Shown here piece after piece: positions 29,994 through 38,757 of a DNA stretch of 38,757 bases. The position numbers and the translations under genes were made by a program. The notes beneath the pieces were generated by a model. That model was given only the letters and a program-made list of their open reading frames with translations. It was not told the DNA's origin and did not search any database. Origin of the DNA: Halicephalobus mephisto (lineage: Eukaryota > Nematoda > Chromadorea > Rhabditida > Panagrolaimidae). Position 1 is the stretch's first letter. Each line of letters starts with the position of its first letter. The stretch lies in assembly GCA_009193035.1 (NCBI GenBank), contig SWDT01000247.1:1-38757 (forward strand), in the 5' to 3' direction.

Positions 29994-31657
29994 TCAGATT
30001 ATTTCGTTTGCAGCTCCTGCTAGGATTAAATATTGAGAGGCGTAGTAGGTGGACAGGACGTAGAGGTGGTGGTGGGGGATGAAACGTCCGACGGCGATTA
30101 GAAGAAGCAAAGAATCGGAAATGAAGAATAAAGTGTATCCGAGGAATCGCAATAAATCGTTCTAGAAAAATAAATTTAAAAAAAAAATTAAAAAATAAAT
30201 TACAAATTGTTTTGGAGGTTTGTTGGAAGTTCCATGGAAGTAGATTGAACCGGATAAAACAAGAGCTGTGCAGAGAATTAAGGAATATATCATAAGAATT
30301 AGAGTGGGAATTGGATTGGTGTATAATTGTGGCATTAAGAAGAAATGATTCATAACAGCACCATAGGCAAATATTATGAATGCAAGTTCTTTAGAAACTT
30401 GTTTTACTAATGTTGCAAATTTTGCCTAAAAAATTATTTTTAAAAATTAGTTTTTTTTGGAACATTTTATTTTTGAAAATTAAAAGTTAAATTTTTTTGA
30501 TTTAAAAAATTTTTTTAATAAAGAAAAAATCGATTTTTTTTTAATTTGGAAAATTTTATTTTTGAAAAATTAAAATTTTGATTTTTTTGATTTGGAAAAT
30601 TTTTTAAATTAAAAAAATCGATTTTTTCTTTATTTAAAAAATTTATTTTTTGAAAAATTAAAATTTTGATTTTTTTTTGATTTGGAAAATTTTATTTTTT
30701 GAAAAATTAAAATTTTGATTTTTTTTTAATTTGGAAAATTTTATTTTTGAAAAATTTAAAATGAAAAAAATTACCATGTAGAATAAATGTCCAATTGCGA
30801 ATGATATAGCTCCGGTGATTAATCCGCCATCGTAGAGGGCAATTAGGAAATCTCCAATTGCTCCGAGAACTAATCCGATGGCGTGTTGTTTTGCGTGATC
30901 TCCGGTCAATGGGGTGTGTTTCAGGAACACTAGAGTACCCAGAACTAGACACGGTAGGGTCTTTCTGAAAAAAAATTTTTAATTTTTTAAAATTATTTTA
31001 AAAATTAATTTTTCTTTTAATTTTAAAACTATAAAAATTAATTTTTTTTAAATTTAAAAATTATGAAAATTAATTTTTTTAATTTTTAGAAATTTTCAGA
31101 ATTCGGATTTTAAATGATTTTGAAATTTTTGGAAAATTCTTTTTGGATTCTAGAAGAATTTATAAAATTTTTGAAAACTTCAGAATCTGCTACTGGATTC
31201 TGGAAGGTTCTAAAAATTCCTTTTGGATTCTAGAAAACTAAAAAAATTTTTAAAAATTTCAGAATCTGCTACTGAATTCTGGAAGGTTCTAAAAATCTTT
31301 CTTGGATTCTAGAAGACTAGATAAATTTCTAAAAACTTCAGAATCTGCTACTGGATTCTGGAAGGTTCTAAAAATTCCTTTTGGATTCTAGAAAACTAAA
31401 AAAATTTTTAAAAACTTCAGAATCTGCTACTGGATTCCAAAAAGCTCCAAAGAAATTTATTAAAATTTCAAGTTTCAGTATTTTCCATGATATTTTGGGA
31501 CATTTTAGAGAATTTTAGTCAATTTTAAATAAAAATGTTTCAATTAAACTTACAAAATACAGTAGGTCCAGTTATGTTGTGCTTCGAAGCCGTTGGTCTG
31601 GGCGTAGAAGAGACAGACCAGAGCCAAGTAGCAAGCCAACGTCCTCGGGATTTCCAT
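29994..31657 (-). CDS. TMEM86/YhhN-family membrane protein, likely lysoplasmalogenase
   Basis: Exons 31657-31554, 30964-30775, 30425-30204 and 30161-29994 join in frame to 227 residues, normal for the family. TMEM86/YhhN proteins are multi-pass ER or plasma-membrane enzymes; TMEM86A/B hydrolyse the vinyl-ether bond of lysoplasmalogens. Family signatures are GLVLGAIGDFLIAL, AISFAIGHLFYM, then LGYTLFFISDSLLLL and the C-terminal STYYASQYLILAGA, with the expected aspartates in the GD and SD helices. About eight hydrophobic helices are visible, including a signal-like first one (LACYLALVCLFYAQT). The ATG lies 16 nt after a TTTTTCAG acceptor at 31675-31674. Exons 1 and 4 use C-ending codons, exon 3 A/T-ending ones. 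Introns 1 (589 bp) and 2 (349 bp) are repeat-filled. It is convergent with pdha-1. Substrate is inferred from the family. Confidence 0.88.
30426..30774. repeat. TMEM86-like intron 2, A/T simple repeats
   Basis: Units of about 55-65 bp of the form 'gatttggaaaattttatttt' + TGAAAAATTAAAATTTT. Non-coding. Confidence 0.75.
31130..31460. repeat. About 90-bp tandem repeat in TMEM86-like intron 1
   Basis: 'cagaatctgctactg' recurs at about 31181, 31259, 31339 and 31416, each followed by (G/A)ATTC(T/C)(G/A)GAAGGTTCTAAAAAT and 'ggattctagaa'. The words GAA/TTC alternate, as in the prx-13 intron array. Confidence 0.85.
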
Positions 31658-31673
31658 TTTCGAAAAATAAATT

Positions 31674-31675
31674 CT
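31674..31675 (-). promoter_or_regulatory. Probable SL trans-splice acceptor of the TMEM86-like gene
   Basis: TTTTTCAG on the minus strand, followed by a 16-nt leader and the ATG at 31657. Confidence 0.65.
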
Positions 31676-31829
31676 GAAAAAATAAAAATTTTAGAAAGCA
31701 AGACTCTAGTCTGAGTAGATTGTTTGATAAAAGTCACGGTTAAAAATGATAAAAAATCAACGTCAGGATTGATCAGAAACAACAATATAGTCTGGCAACT
31801 TTAGGTTTAAAAAAATTAAACAACTGTTC

Positions 31830-32640
31830 GGACACAAAACTAGACTAGAAAAAACTGCCTGAAGGAATAACTTCAAAATCAGGGAGTGGGGTACTGTAGG
31901 GCATGAGTAAGGCGATTAATTGTATTGAAATTTACTATGTAGATGTCAGGGCAAAAAATTAAACTAAAAAAGATTGCCTGAAGGGATAACTTCAAAATCA
32001 GGGAGTGTGGGATACTGTAAGGCATGAATGACACTCTTGGTTGTATTGTATTGAAATTTACTATGTAGATGTTAGGACAGAAAATCAAACTAGAAAAAAC
32101 TGCCTGAAGGAATAACTTCAAAATCAGGGAGTGTGGGGTACTGTAGGGCATGAGGAAGGTGATTAATTGTATTGAAATTTACTATGTAGATGTCAGAGCA
32201 AAAAATTAAACTAAAAAAGATTGCCTAAGGGGATAACTTCAAAATCAGGGAGTGTGGGGTACTGTAGGGCATGAGTAAGGTGATTAATTATGGTTTTATG
32301 AAAGAATATATATAAATTGTATATTTTACTGCTTTAGTAAATATTGTTATCATACTTTTGCTTTTTATCTTAACAGTTACTATCTAAAAACAGCTGTAAT
32401 AATAACAGTGACTGAAAATGAACACTATCTTTGATCTTTACTTGAGCTGTTGAAATTACTGTTAAAACAGAAAATCAAACTAGAAAAAACTGCCTGAAGG
32501 AATAACTTCAAAATCAGGGAGTGTGGGGTACTGTAGGGCATGAGTAAGACTATTAATTATGGTTTTATGAAAGAATATATATAAATTGTATATTTTACTG
32601 CTTTAGTAAATATTGTTATCATACTTTTGATTTTTATCTT
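31830..32640. repeat. About 120-bp tandem repeat with a 270-bp higher-order copy
   Basis: 'ataacttcaaaatcaggga' starts at 31867, 31986, 32112, 32233 and 32502. Steps of 119-126 bp give way to a 269-bp step, because a block including 'ggttttatgaaagaatatat' (32292 and 32561) is also duplicated. Each unit holds 'gtggggtactgtagggcatg'. The minus strand is open over two units and would encode a 42-residue repeat, but nothing else suggests a gene. Confidence 0.88.
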
Positions 32641-32699
32641 AACAATAACAACGGAAAAATTCTTAACGCCAAAGAATATCACGTGAAATGCAAAAGTCA

Positions 32700-33440
32700 A
32701 AAATTAAATCATAATAAGGAAATTTAAAAAATTAATTTTTTTATAAAATTTCGAATAAGTTTTTAAAGTTTTTTTAAATTTGAAAATAAAATTTCAACGA
32801 AAAATGAATAAATGCTAAATTGTTTAAAAATTTTTAGATTTTAGAAATTTAAAAAAATTTTTAAAAATTTTTAGTTTTTAGAAATTTTTTAAAATTTTAG
32901 TTTTTAGACATTTTTTAAAATTTTTAAATTTTAGAAATTTTTAAAATTTTTTTATTTTAGAAATTTTTTAAAATTTTTAGTTTTTAGAATTTTTAACTAC
33001 ATTTATGAAGATTCTAGAAGACTTCTGAATTTTCTATTGAGTTCTAGAAGCTTACATAAGATTTTCACAAGATTCTAAAAGGCTTCGGGGAAACTTCTGA
33101 AAACTCCAGAATCGTCTACTGGATTCTAGAAATTCATAGATTCTGAATATTTTTAAAGAATTTTAGAAAATTCCGGAATTTTAGAAAATTCCAGAATTTT
33201 CCGTTGGATTCTGGTAATTGTGAAATAATCAAAAATTCCAGAATCTCCTACTAAATTCAGGAAAATTCAGAATTTTAAAATCTTGTAGAAATTTTCAGAA
33301 TCTTCTAAATTCATGGAAATTCTAAAAATTTCCACAAAATTTTTGAAAAATTCTGAATCTTCAATCGAACTTTTGAAAATTCCAGAATTTTATTTTTTAA
33401 AAATTCTGAAAAATAAAAAAATAAAAATGGAATTCCCGGT
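32700..33440. other. AT-rich intergenic DNA with decayed repeats
   Basis: 'tttttaaaatttttag' units (about 30 bp) from 32820 to 32990, then 'agaatcttctactggattct' type words to 33400, related to those in the TMEM86-like intron. No gene seen. Confidence 0.6.
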
Positions 33441-33575
33441 TTTTTTCAAGTGAGATTTGTCCAATTTTATTCAAAAAAAAAAATTTTTATAAATCGATGT
33501 TCGGGACCCCTAAAGTTGAGGACAAACAACTTCCGGAAAAGTTTACTTAATTTTGGTCAAAAAGCACAAGACAAT

Positions 33576-33589
33576 CCGGCACGTGCCGG
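33576..33589. other. Perfect 14-bp palindrome with E-box core
   Basis: CCGGCACGTGCCGG is a perfect palindrome around CACGTG, inside a GC-richer unique island at 33480-33720. CACGTG is the E-box bound by bHLH-Zip factors such as MYC/MAX or TFEB types. No gene start is nearby. Confidence 0.5.
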
Positions 33590-33729
33590 TAACTCCCTCC
33601 GAGAATCTGCTTCTACGTCAGCGTTTTTATGAAAAACAAAATGAGAGACGTGGTTTGGGACTGCCTGAGGGATCAGCTGTTCCGAATGATCAAACATTCT
33701 CAAAGTTATTCAAAAGAACAATTGGTGTT

Positions 33730-34450
33730 TAAAATCATAACTTTACAAAAATAAAAATAAAAAAATTGTTTCAAAAAGAAATTTTTGAGAATTTTCCAGT
33801 CGAGACTTGAAATTAAAAAATTCAGTATTTATGTGATTCTAAAAAGTTCGTCATCATAACTTTAAAAAATAAATAAAAGAAATTTTGAAAAAAAATTGTT
33901 TCAAAAAGAATTTTGAGAATTTTCCAGTCGAGACTTGAAATTAAAAAATTTAGTATTTATGTGATTCTAAAAAGTTCGTCATCATAAGTTTAAAAAATAA
34001 ATTAAAAAAATTTTGAAAAAAAATTGTTTCAAAAAGAATTCTGAAAATTTTCCAGTCGAGATTTGAAATTCGAAAACTGAATTTGTAGATGAATCTCGAA
34101 GGTTTGAGAAACTTCTAAAAAACTAAAAATTATAACTTTACAAAAATAAAAAGAAAAAAATTTCGAAAAAAATTGTCTCGAAAAAAAATTTTTGAAATTT
34201 TCCAGTTAAGACCGAAAAAAGTAAAAATTTTATTTTTAAGCGATTTTCCAGAATTTTTGAAGTATAAAATACATTTTGAAAAAGTTCCAGAATCATATTG
34301 TTATGAAAAATAAATTTTTTTTCACTAAATTTTGAAAATTTACTTCGAAAAGAAATTTTTGAACTTTTCCAGTCAGGACCGAAAAAAATAAAAATTTTGT
34401 TTTTAAGCAATTTTTCAGAATTTTGGAAGTATAGAGTACATTTGAAAAAG
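33730..34450. repeat. Two adjacent AT-rich tandem arrays
   Basis: First, about 120-bp units with 'ttttccagtcgagacttga' at about 33794, 33919 and 34051. Second, about 180-bp units with 'agaccgaaaaaa' and 'ttccagaatttttgaagtat'-type words at 34208 and 34376. Both carry a fragment of the dispersed 'gtcgagac' family. Confidence 0.8.
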
Positions 34451-34599
34451 TCCCATGGCTTTATATAACATTCAACAGTGTTATCCAAAGCCCGTAATCA
34501 TGAGGGTACATCATAAGTGAGCGGCTTTTCGCTTAGGAGGGATCAAACGAGCTACACTACATTCCTGACCAGACTGTCGACAGAACCAAAGGTAAAAAA

Positions 34600-34715
34600 G
34601 CACAATAGAAAATGAGAGAGGAACACAATAGAAAATGAGAGAGAGAAGTGCAATAGAAAAGGAGAGAGAGAAAAAGAGAGAGAAGTGCAATAGAAAATGA
34701 GAGAGAGGAGACCAA
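34600..34715. repeat. GAGA-rich minisatellite
   Basis: 'caatagaaaatgagagaga' occurs at about 34602, 34627, 34651 and 34688, separated by purine-rich linkers. One strand is almost pure purine. Confidence 0.8.
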
Positions 34716-34853
34716 TTTAGCACATGTTTCGCGCTCACGTAAAAAAGGAAAATTTGAGCAAGAAAGGTCCCGCAACGAAAAGCAAAAGACGCGGGCAGGA
34801 AAGTTTTTAAATTATTTTTTTATTATTATTAATTGTAAAAGTTTTGTAATTTT

Positions 34854-35093
34854 GTAAGTGTTGGATCGAGCACTATCTATTTGAGTAAAAGCTGTACAGC
34901 ATTGGTCCCGAAGGGAAATACCCTGAGAACTAACAAAAGACATACGATTGTGTGTTGGCGAAAATTTAAGGAGATTGCGAAATACTTTGTGAGAGTTGTT
35001 TTTATATCTCGTGCCTCCGGCCTTATAAAGTTGTTTTATATATTTATCATCTATCCGCGGATTAAAAACTCCTAGTCGCGATCCAACAGTAAG
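34854..35093. mobile_element. Solo-LTR-like insertion with 5-bp target duplications
   Basis: A 230-bp segment (34859-35088) starts TGTTGGATCG and ends CGATCCAACA, i.e. TG...CA ends within a perfect 10-bp terminal inverted repeat, and is flanked on both sides by GTAAG (34854-34858 and 35089-35093). A TATA-like TATAAAG lies at 35024-35030. TG/CA ends plus a 5-bp duplication fit a solo LTR of a Bel/Pao- or gypsy-type retrotransposon, left by LTR-LTR recombination. No retroviral-like gene remains in the window. A small TIR transposon with 5-bp duplications is the alternative. Confidence 0.75.
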
Positions 35094-35141
35094 ATATTGT
35101 GGAAATCACCATCTGGTCTCGGCCATTGCACAGAAGCAAAG

Positions 35142-35474
35142 GTTTTCTGAAATCTGACCTAATTGAGTGAAATCCACACGTAAGAGCTCTGGATCACAGT
35201 TTTCATATTATTTGGTTCTAACTGAGCATAACTAATGACAGGATCGTAATCCGACAGAAGATTGATCATAACTGAATATAATCAACGTGTTAATATTTTT
35301 TTAACTGGAAACAAACATGGTCCAAACGCGTTAGTTATATTCAGTTATGATCAATCTTATGTTGGATTACAGTCCTACCATCAGTTATGCTCAGTTAGAA
35401 TCAAATAATATGAAAACCGTGATCCAGAGCTCTTACGTGCGGATTTCACTCAGTTAGATCAGATTTCGGAAAAC
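35142..35474. mobile_element. Long inverted repeat (foldback/MITE-like), about 150-bp arms
   Basis: Arms 35142-35289 and 35324-35474 are reverse complements with about 15 differences and no gap over about 147 bp (90%), around a 34-nt loop. Shared words include 'cacgtaagagctctggatca' and 'tctaactgagcataact'. Almost all differences are transitions. A transcript would form a long hairpin. Weak similarity continues outward (TTGTGG near 35097 and its complement near 35510), so the original ends may be further out. No clear target duplication and no transposase. Confidence 0.85.
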
Positions 35475-35479
35475 TTGTG

Positions 35480-35831
35480 AAGTATATTAAACTTCGCAGA
35501 ATTCCCCACAAGACAACTTTGAAAAAATCTTATTTTTCTAGAATTTTCAAATTTGATTATTTTTAATAAAAATGCAAAATTTTGAACAAAATTATTAAAT
35601 TTTTTTATTTTTGAAAAAAATGTTTTTTGTTTTTTAATCAACTTTTTGAATAAGAATCAAAAAATTGATTAAAAAAAATTATCAATTTTCTATCATTCAA
35701 AAATATTTTTTATTTTTAAAAAATTATAAATTAAATAAAATTGAAAATTTTTTACTTTTTTAATTTAAAAAAATAAAAATGTTATTCAATTTCTTTTTAA
35801 TTGGATAAAATTCGAAATTTTTTTATTTTAG
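35480..35831. other. AT-rich DNA, no gene seen
   Basis: Low-complexity A/T sequence from the hairpin's right side to a TTATTTTAG acceptor-like word at 35831. Nothing recognisable. Confidence 0.5.
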
Positions 35832-36016
35832 TACCTTGGTTGCTTTGTTTGAAATATGTAAAAAGTAAATTACTACTTTTCCGACTCTCGGATTTTTTCT
35901 ACAACCAATGCCGAAGTTTACGAAGCTATTATCGCAGAAAACGAAAAGATTCTCAGCGCGAAAGTCCCTCAGGTGAGGTAATTCAGCCTGCAGATAAGGA
36001 TGCCAGAAGTGAATAA
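35832..36016 (+). pseudogene. Doubtful terminal-exon-like fragment
   Basis: After TTTATTTTAG one frame is open for 61 codons and ends in a charged tail (YYRRKRKDSQRESPSGEVIQ, then PADKDARSE and a stop). A second frame over the same DNA reads AEVYEAIIAENEKILSAKVP, equally protein-like, and ends at a donor-like GTGAGG at 35972. Mixed composition distinguishes the stretch from its surroundings. No upstream exons are found. It may be a gene remnant, a real exon of an unseen gene, or chance. Confidence 0.2.
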
Positions 36017-36104
36017 AGAAGCTGAATCATCTGGAGCAGAACTTTCAAATCAAACTATTTCGAAATTTGAAAGTTTTTAAAAGTACAGATTCGCACAAAA
36101 AATA

Positions 36105-37025
36105 GGCACATGGGATGTAATATATGGATATATTAAAACAGCTCTGGTATATCGGATGCATTGTATTCAATTTACCAGTTATTAGGTGTGATATTAGCAC
36201 ATTATATTCAATGTACCTATATGTTGAGTTTATATCAGTAAATTAAATATAAATGTATTGATATATTAAGCGTAGTATCAATGTATTGTGTTTAATATAC
36301 CAATGTATTAAGTATAATATTAGTCAATTGTATTTAATGTAGCGATATATTAGAACGGCTATGATGTACTAGATACATTGAAATAATGTACCGATATATT
36401 GAGTTTATATCAATGCATTAAATATAATATATTGATATATTGAGTATAGTATCAATGTATTATATTCTATATATTAGTATATTAAGCATAATATCAATGC
36501 ATTGTATTCAACTTATTAGTATATTAAGTATGATATCAATGCATTGAAATAATGTACCGATATATTGAGTATGATATCAATGCATTAAAATAATGTACCG
36601 ATATGTTGAGTATAGTATCAATGCATTAAATATAATATATTGATATATTAAGCATAGTATCAATGCATTGTGTTTAACTTATTAGTATATTAAGTGTGAT
36701 ATCAGCGCATTGAAATAATGTACCGATATATTGAGTTTATATCAATGTATTAAACATAATATATTGATATATTAAGCATAGTATCAATGTATTATATTCT
36801 ATATATTAGTATATTAAGCATAATATCAATGCATTGTATTCAACTTATTAGTATATTAAGTGTGATATCAGCGCATTAAAATAATGTACCGATATGTTGA
36901 GTATAGTATCAATGCATTAAATATAATATATTGATATATTAAGTATGATATCAATGCATTGTGTTTAACTTATTAGTATATTAAGTGTGATATCAATGCA
37001 TTAATTATGTGTTTGATACATTAGA
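36105..37025. repeat. About 60-bp AT-rich minisatellite
   Basis: About fifteen units of 'gtatagtatcaatgcatt' + AAATATAATATATTGATATATTAAG or AATAATGTACCGATATATTGAG. Two unit types alternate, with a higher-order pattern of roughly 180-250 bp. No gene seen. Confidence 0.9.
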
Positions 37026-37100
37026 ACTGGTTTAATGTACCCATTTTGTGTGTATGACCTCATTACGACTACTTGCCACAATTGGACTGGAGAAAAATAA

Positions 37101-37328
37101 GTGAACAAGTTTTTATTCTTGACGACATTGGCAGCAGTTTTATTTATGCGGCTTAGTTGGACACTTGACATGCCACATTCATTTGGATTATCGACTGTTT
37201 TACATCCATGGTCATTTTTTTCATTTTTAATAAATACATTTTCGAATTTATGTCAGATCCACAAAATTGAGTTTCCGGAAATTTTAGTTCCTTGTGTGAA
37301 TATTTTTAAATTTGTTATTTTTCCATAA
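37101..37328 (+). pseudogene. Doubtful hydrophobic exon-like fragment
   Basis: A 75-codon open frame begins MNKFLFLTTLAAVLFMRLSW, then TLDMPHSFGLSTVLHPWSFF. The SWTLD...LHPWSFF arrangement faintly recalls the end of alkaline ceramidase-type membrane proteins (W-x-x-D followed by LHxxW/F), but the match is too weak to name. No upstream exons or clear acceptor are seen. The sequence is less AT-biased than its flanks. It could be a remnant or chance. Confidence 0.2.
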
Positions 37329-37439
37329 TTCTTTATTCTTATATAATTTTTCTAAATTTTTTCAAAATTATTAATTTTTCTATATTTTTAAAACTTTATA
37401 AAAATTATTTTTTTTAAATTTTTTATTTTAAATTTCTAA

Positions 37440-37725
37440 GTTTTTAAAGATTTCGAAATTCGTCACGAGACAATTTTGTAAAAAAAATTATTTTTATTTT
37501 TATTATAAAATTTTCGAAAATTTCGTAAAAAAAATTATTTTTATTTTTATTATAAAATTTTTGAGAATTTCGTAAAAAAAAATTATTTTTATTTTTATAA
37601 TAAAATTTTCGAAAATTTTGTAAAAAAAATAATTTTTATTTTTATTATAAAATTTTCGAAAATTTCGTAAAAAAAATAATTTTTATTTTTATAATAAAAT
37701 TTTTGAGAATTTTGTTTTTTTGCAA
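37440..37725. repeat. About 58-bp tandem repeat, five copies
   Basis: 'tttcgtaaaaaaaattattt' + TTATTTTTATTATAAAATTTTCGAAAA, repeated from about 37468. The first copy is preceded by 'aaattcgtcacgagacaatt', a member of the dispersed family. Confidence 0.85.
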
Positions 37726-38054
37726 CAATCAATGAATATCTTCCAAAAATTCGTCAATTCAATTCCCGAAAAAAATAAATAAATAAAATCTGGCTCAAGA
37801 ACATCTCAACTTGTCAGTCTTCAAATAATCTTGGCCAGACTTTCCGTTTAAAATTAGTTTCAAGCTGGATCCAATTTTTTTCGTTTTTAAAAAAACAGAA
37901 AATTTTGACTTTTTAGTTTAATATTTATTATTGATTTTTATCCGGATTTTGACTCGAGGAATCTTTAATCCTTTTCATATTTTCAGTTTTTTCGGTTTAG
38001 ATTTATTCCAAGAACGAAATTTCCCGAAATAAAGATAAATGCTTCCTCTGGTTT

Positions 38055-38757
38055 GTGTCCTTTGCGAAAATCCAAAAGTTCATCTGAAATTTCGAATAAA
38101 TTATGTTTTTTATTTTAAATTATTTTTAAAATAAATTTTTATTAAAATTTTGGAATTTTAAAGATCTTTAAAAATTCTATATTTTTGAAAATCCAAAAGT
38201 TCATCTGAAATTTCGAAAAAATAATTTTTTATTTTAAATTATTTTTAAAATAAATTTTTATTAAAATTTCGGAATTTTAAGGATCTTTAAAAATTCTACA
38301 TTTTTGAAAATCCAAAAGTTCATCTGAAATTTCGAATAAATAATTTTTTATTTTAAATTATTTTTAAAATAAATTTTTATTAAAATTTTGGAATTTTAAA
38401 AATCTTTGAGAAATTTTAAAAAATTCTATATTTTTGAAAATCCAAAAATTCATCTGAAATTTCGAAAAAATAATTTTTTATTTTAAATTATTTTTAAATA
38501 AATTTTTATTAAAATTTTTGGGATTTTAAGGATCTTTGAGAAATTTTAGAAATCTTTAAAAATCCAAAAATTCATCTGAAATTTCGAAAAAATAATTTTT
38601 TATTTTAAATTATTTTTAAAATAAATTTTTATTAAAATTTTGGAATTTTAAAAATCTTTAAAAATTCTATATTTTTTAAAATCCAAAAATTTATCTGAAA
38701 TTTCGGAAAAATTTTTTATTTTAAATTATTTTTAAATAGATTTTGGAGCTTCATAGA
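38055..38757. repeat. About 120-bp tandem repeat, six copies, runs off the window
   Basis: 'aaaatccaaaagttcatctg' or variants start at 38067, 38188, 38307, 38437, 38559 and 38678 (steps 121, 119, 130, 122, 119). The array is still running at the right edge, so its full length is unknown. Confidence 0.9.

Noticed and set aside
31879..32151. Minus-strand frame with a 42-residue repeat (MPYSTPHSLILKL)
   Set aside because: Product of a tandem DNA repeat; ends with the array irregularity and has no trans-splice or promoter context.
1..38757. CRISPR array, prophage, plasmid or bacterial operon features
   Set aside because: Tandem arrays here have no CRISPR-like repeat/spacer pattern, and the genes are spliced animal genes.

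Overview
The window reads as nuclear DNA of a free-living, rhabditid-type nematode, probably close to Caenorhabditis. The evidence is AT-rich DNA, many 42-67 nt introns ending in TTTTCAG-like acceptors, acceptor-like sites just before start codons (as expected for spliced-leader trans-splicing), tightly packed gene pairs, and proteins whose best recognisable relatives are nematode genes. From memory, several of the genes (prx-13, the acetyl-CoA hydrolase gene, ufd-2, pdha-1) lie on C. elegans chromosome II, and ufd-2/pdha-1 are direct neighbours there too. All gene models below are my own exon joins; reading frame is kept across every junction.

Layout. 1-5600: repeat-rich intergenic DNA with a GC-rich patch (1400-1660) and a few islands of unique sequence. 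5604-6434 (+): single-exon homeodomain gene. 6990-9640: tandem repeats plus a short pogo/Tigger-like inverted-repeat element. 9807-12261 (-): prx-13 (PEX13), three exons with repeat-filled introns, its start codon abutting a GATCGAAAA-type satellite. 12262-17600: a chain of different tandem repeats. 17947-19896 (+): mitochondrial-type acetyl-CoA hydrolase/transferase. 20290-22976 (-): unrecognised 661-residue coiled-coil protein with many CDK-type sites. 23160-24331 (-): membrane protein resembling complex I subunit NDUFA11. A 351-bp divergent promoter separates this from ufd-2 (24683-28386, +), followed after 196 bp by pdha-1 (28583-29844, +). 29994-31657 (-): TMEM86/lysoplasmalogenase-like membrane protein. 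31830-38757: tandem repeats, a solo-LTR-like insertion with 5-bp target duplications (34859-35088), a 90%-matched inverted repeat (35142-35474), and two doubtful exon-like fragments.

How the genes relate. Two head-to-head pairs share the centre of the gene cluster: NDUFA11-like plus the coiled-coil gene leftward, ufd-2 plus pdha-1 rightward. Both pairs are plausible nematode operons. Pyruvate dehydrogenase E1-alpha makes acetyl-CoA, the CoA hydrolase/transferase consumes or moves it, and the NDUFA11-like protein would act in the respiratory chain, so the cluster leans to mitochondrial metabolism; the others serve peroxisome import, ubiquitin chain elongation and lipid turnover.

I found no tRNA, rRNA, CRISPR, phage or plasmid features, and nothing that clearly amounts to a new biological system. 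The items most worth a second look are the long inverted repeat beside the solo LTR, the unrecognised coiled-coil gene, a strand-biased dispersed motif, HSE-like repeats in a prx-13 intron and a codon-usage switch inside ufd-2.
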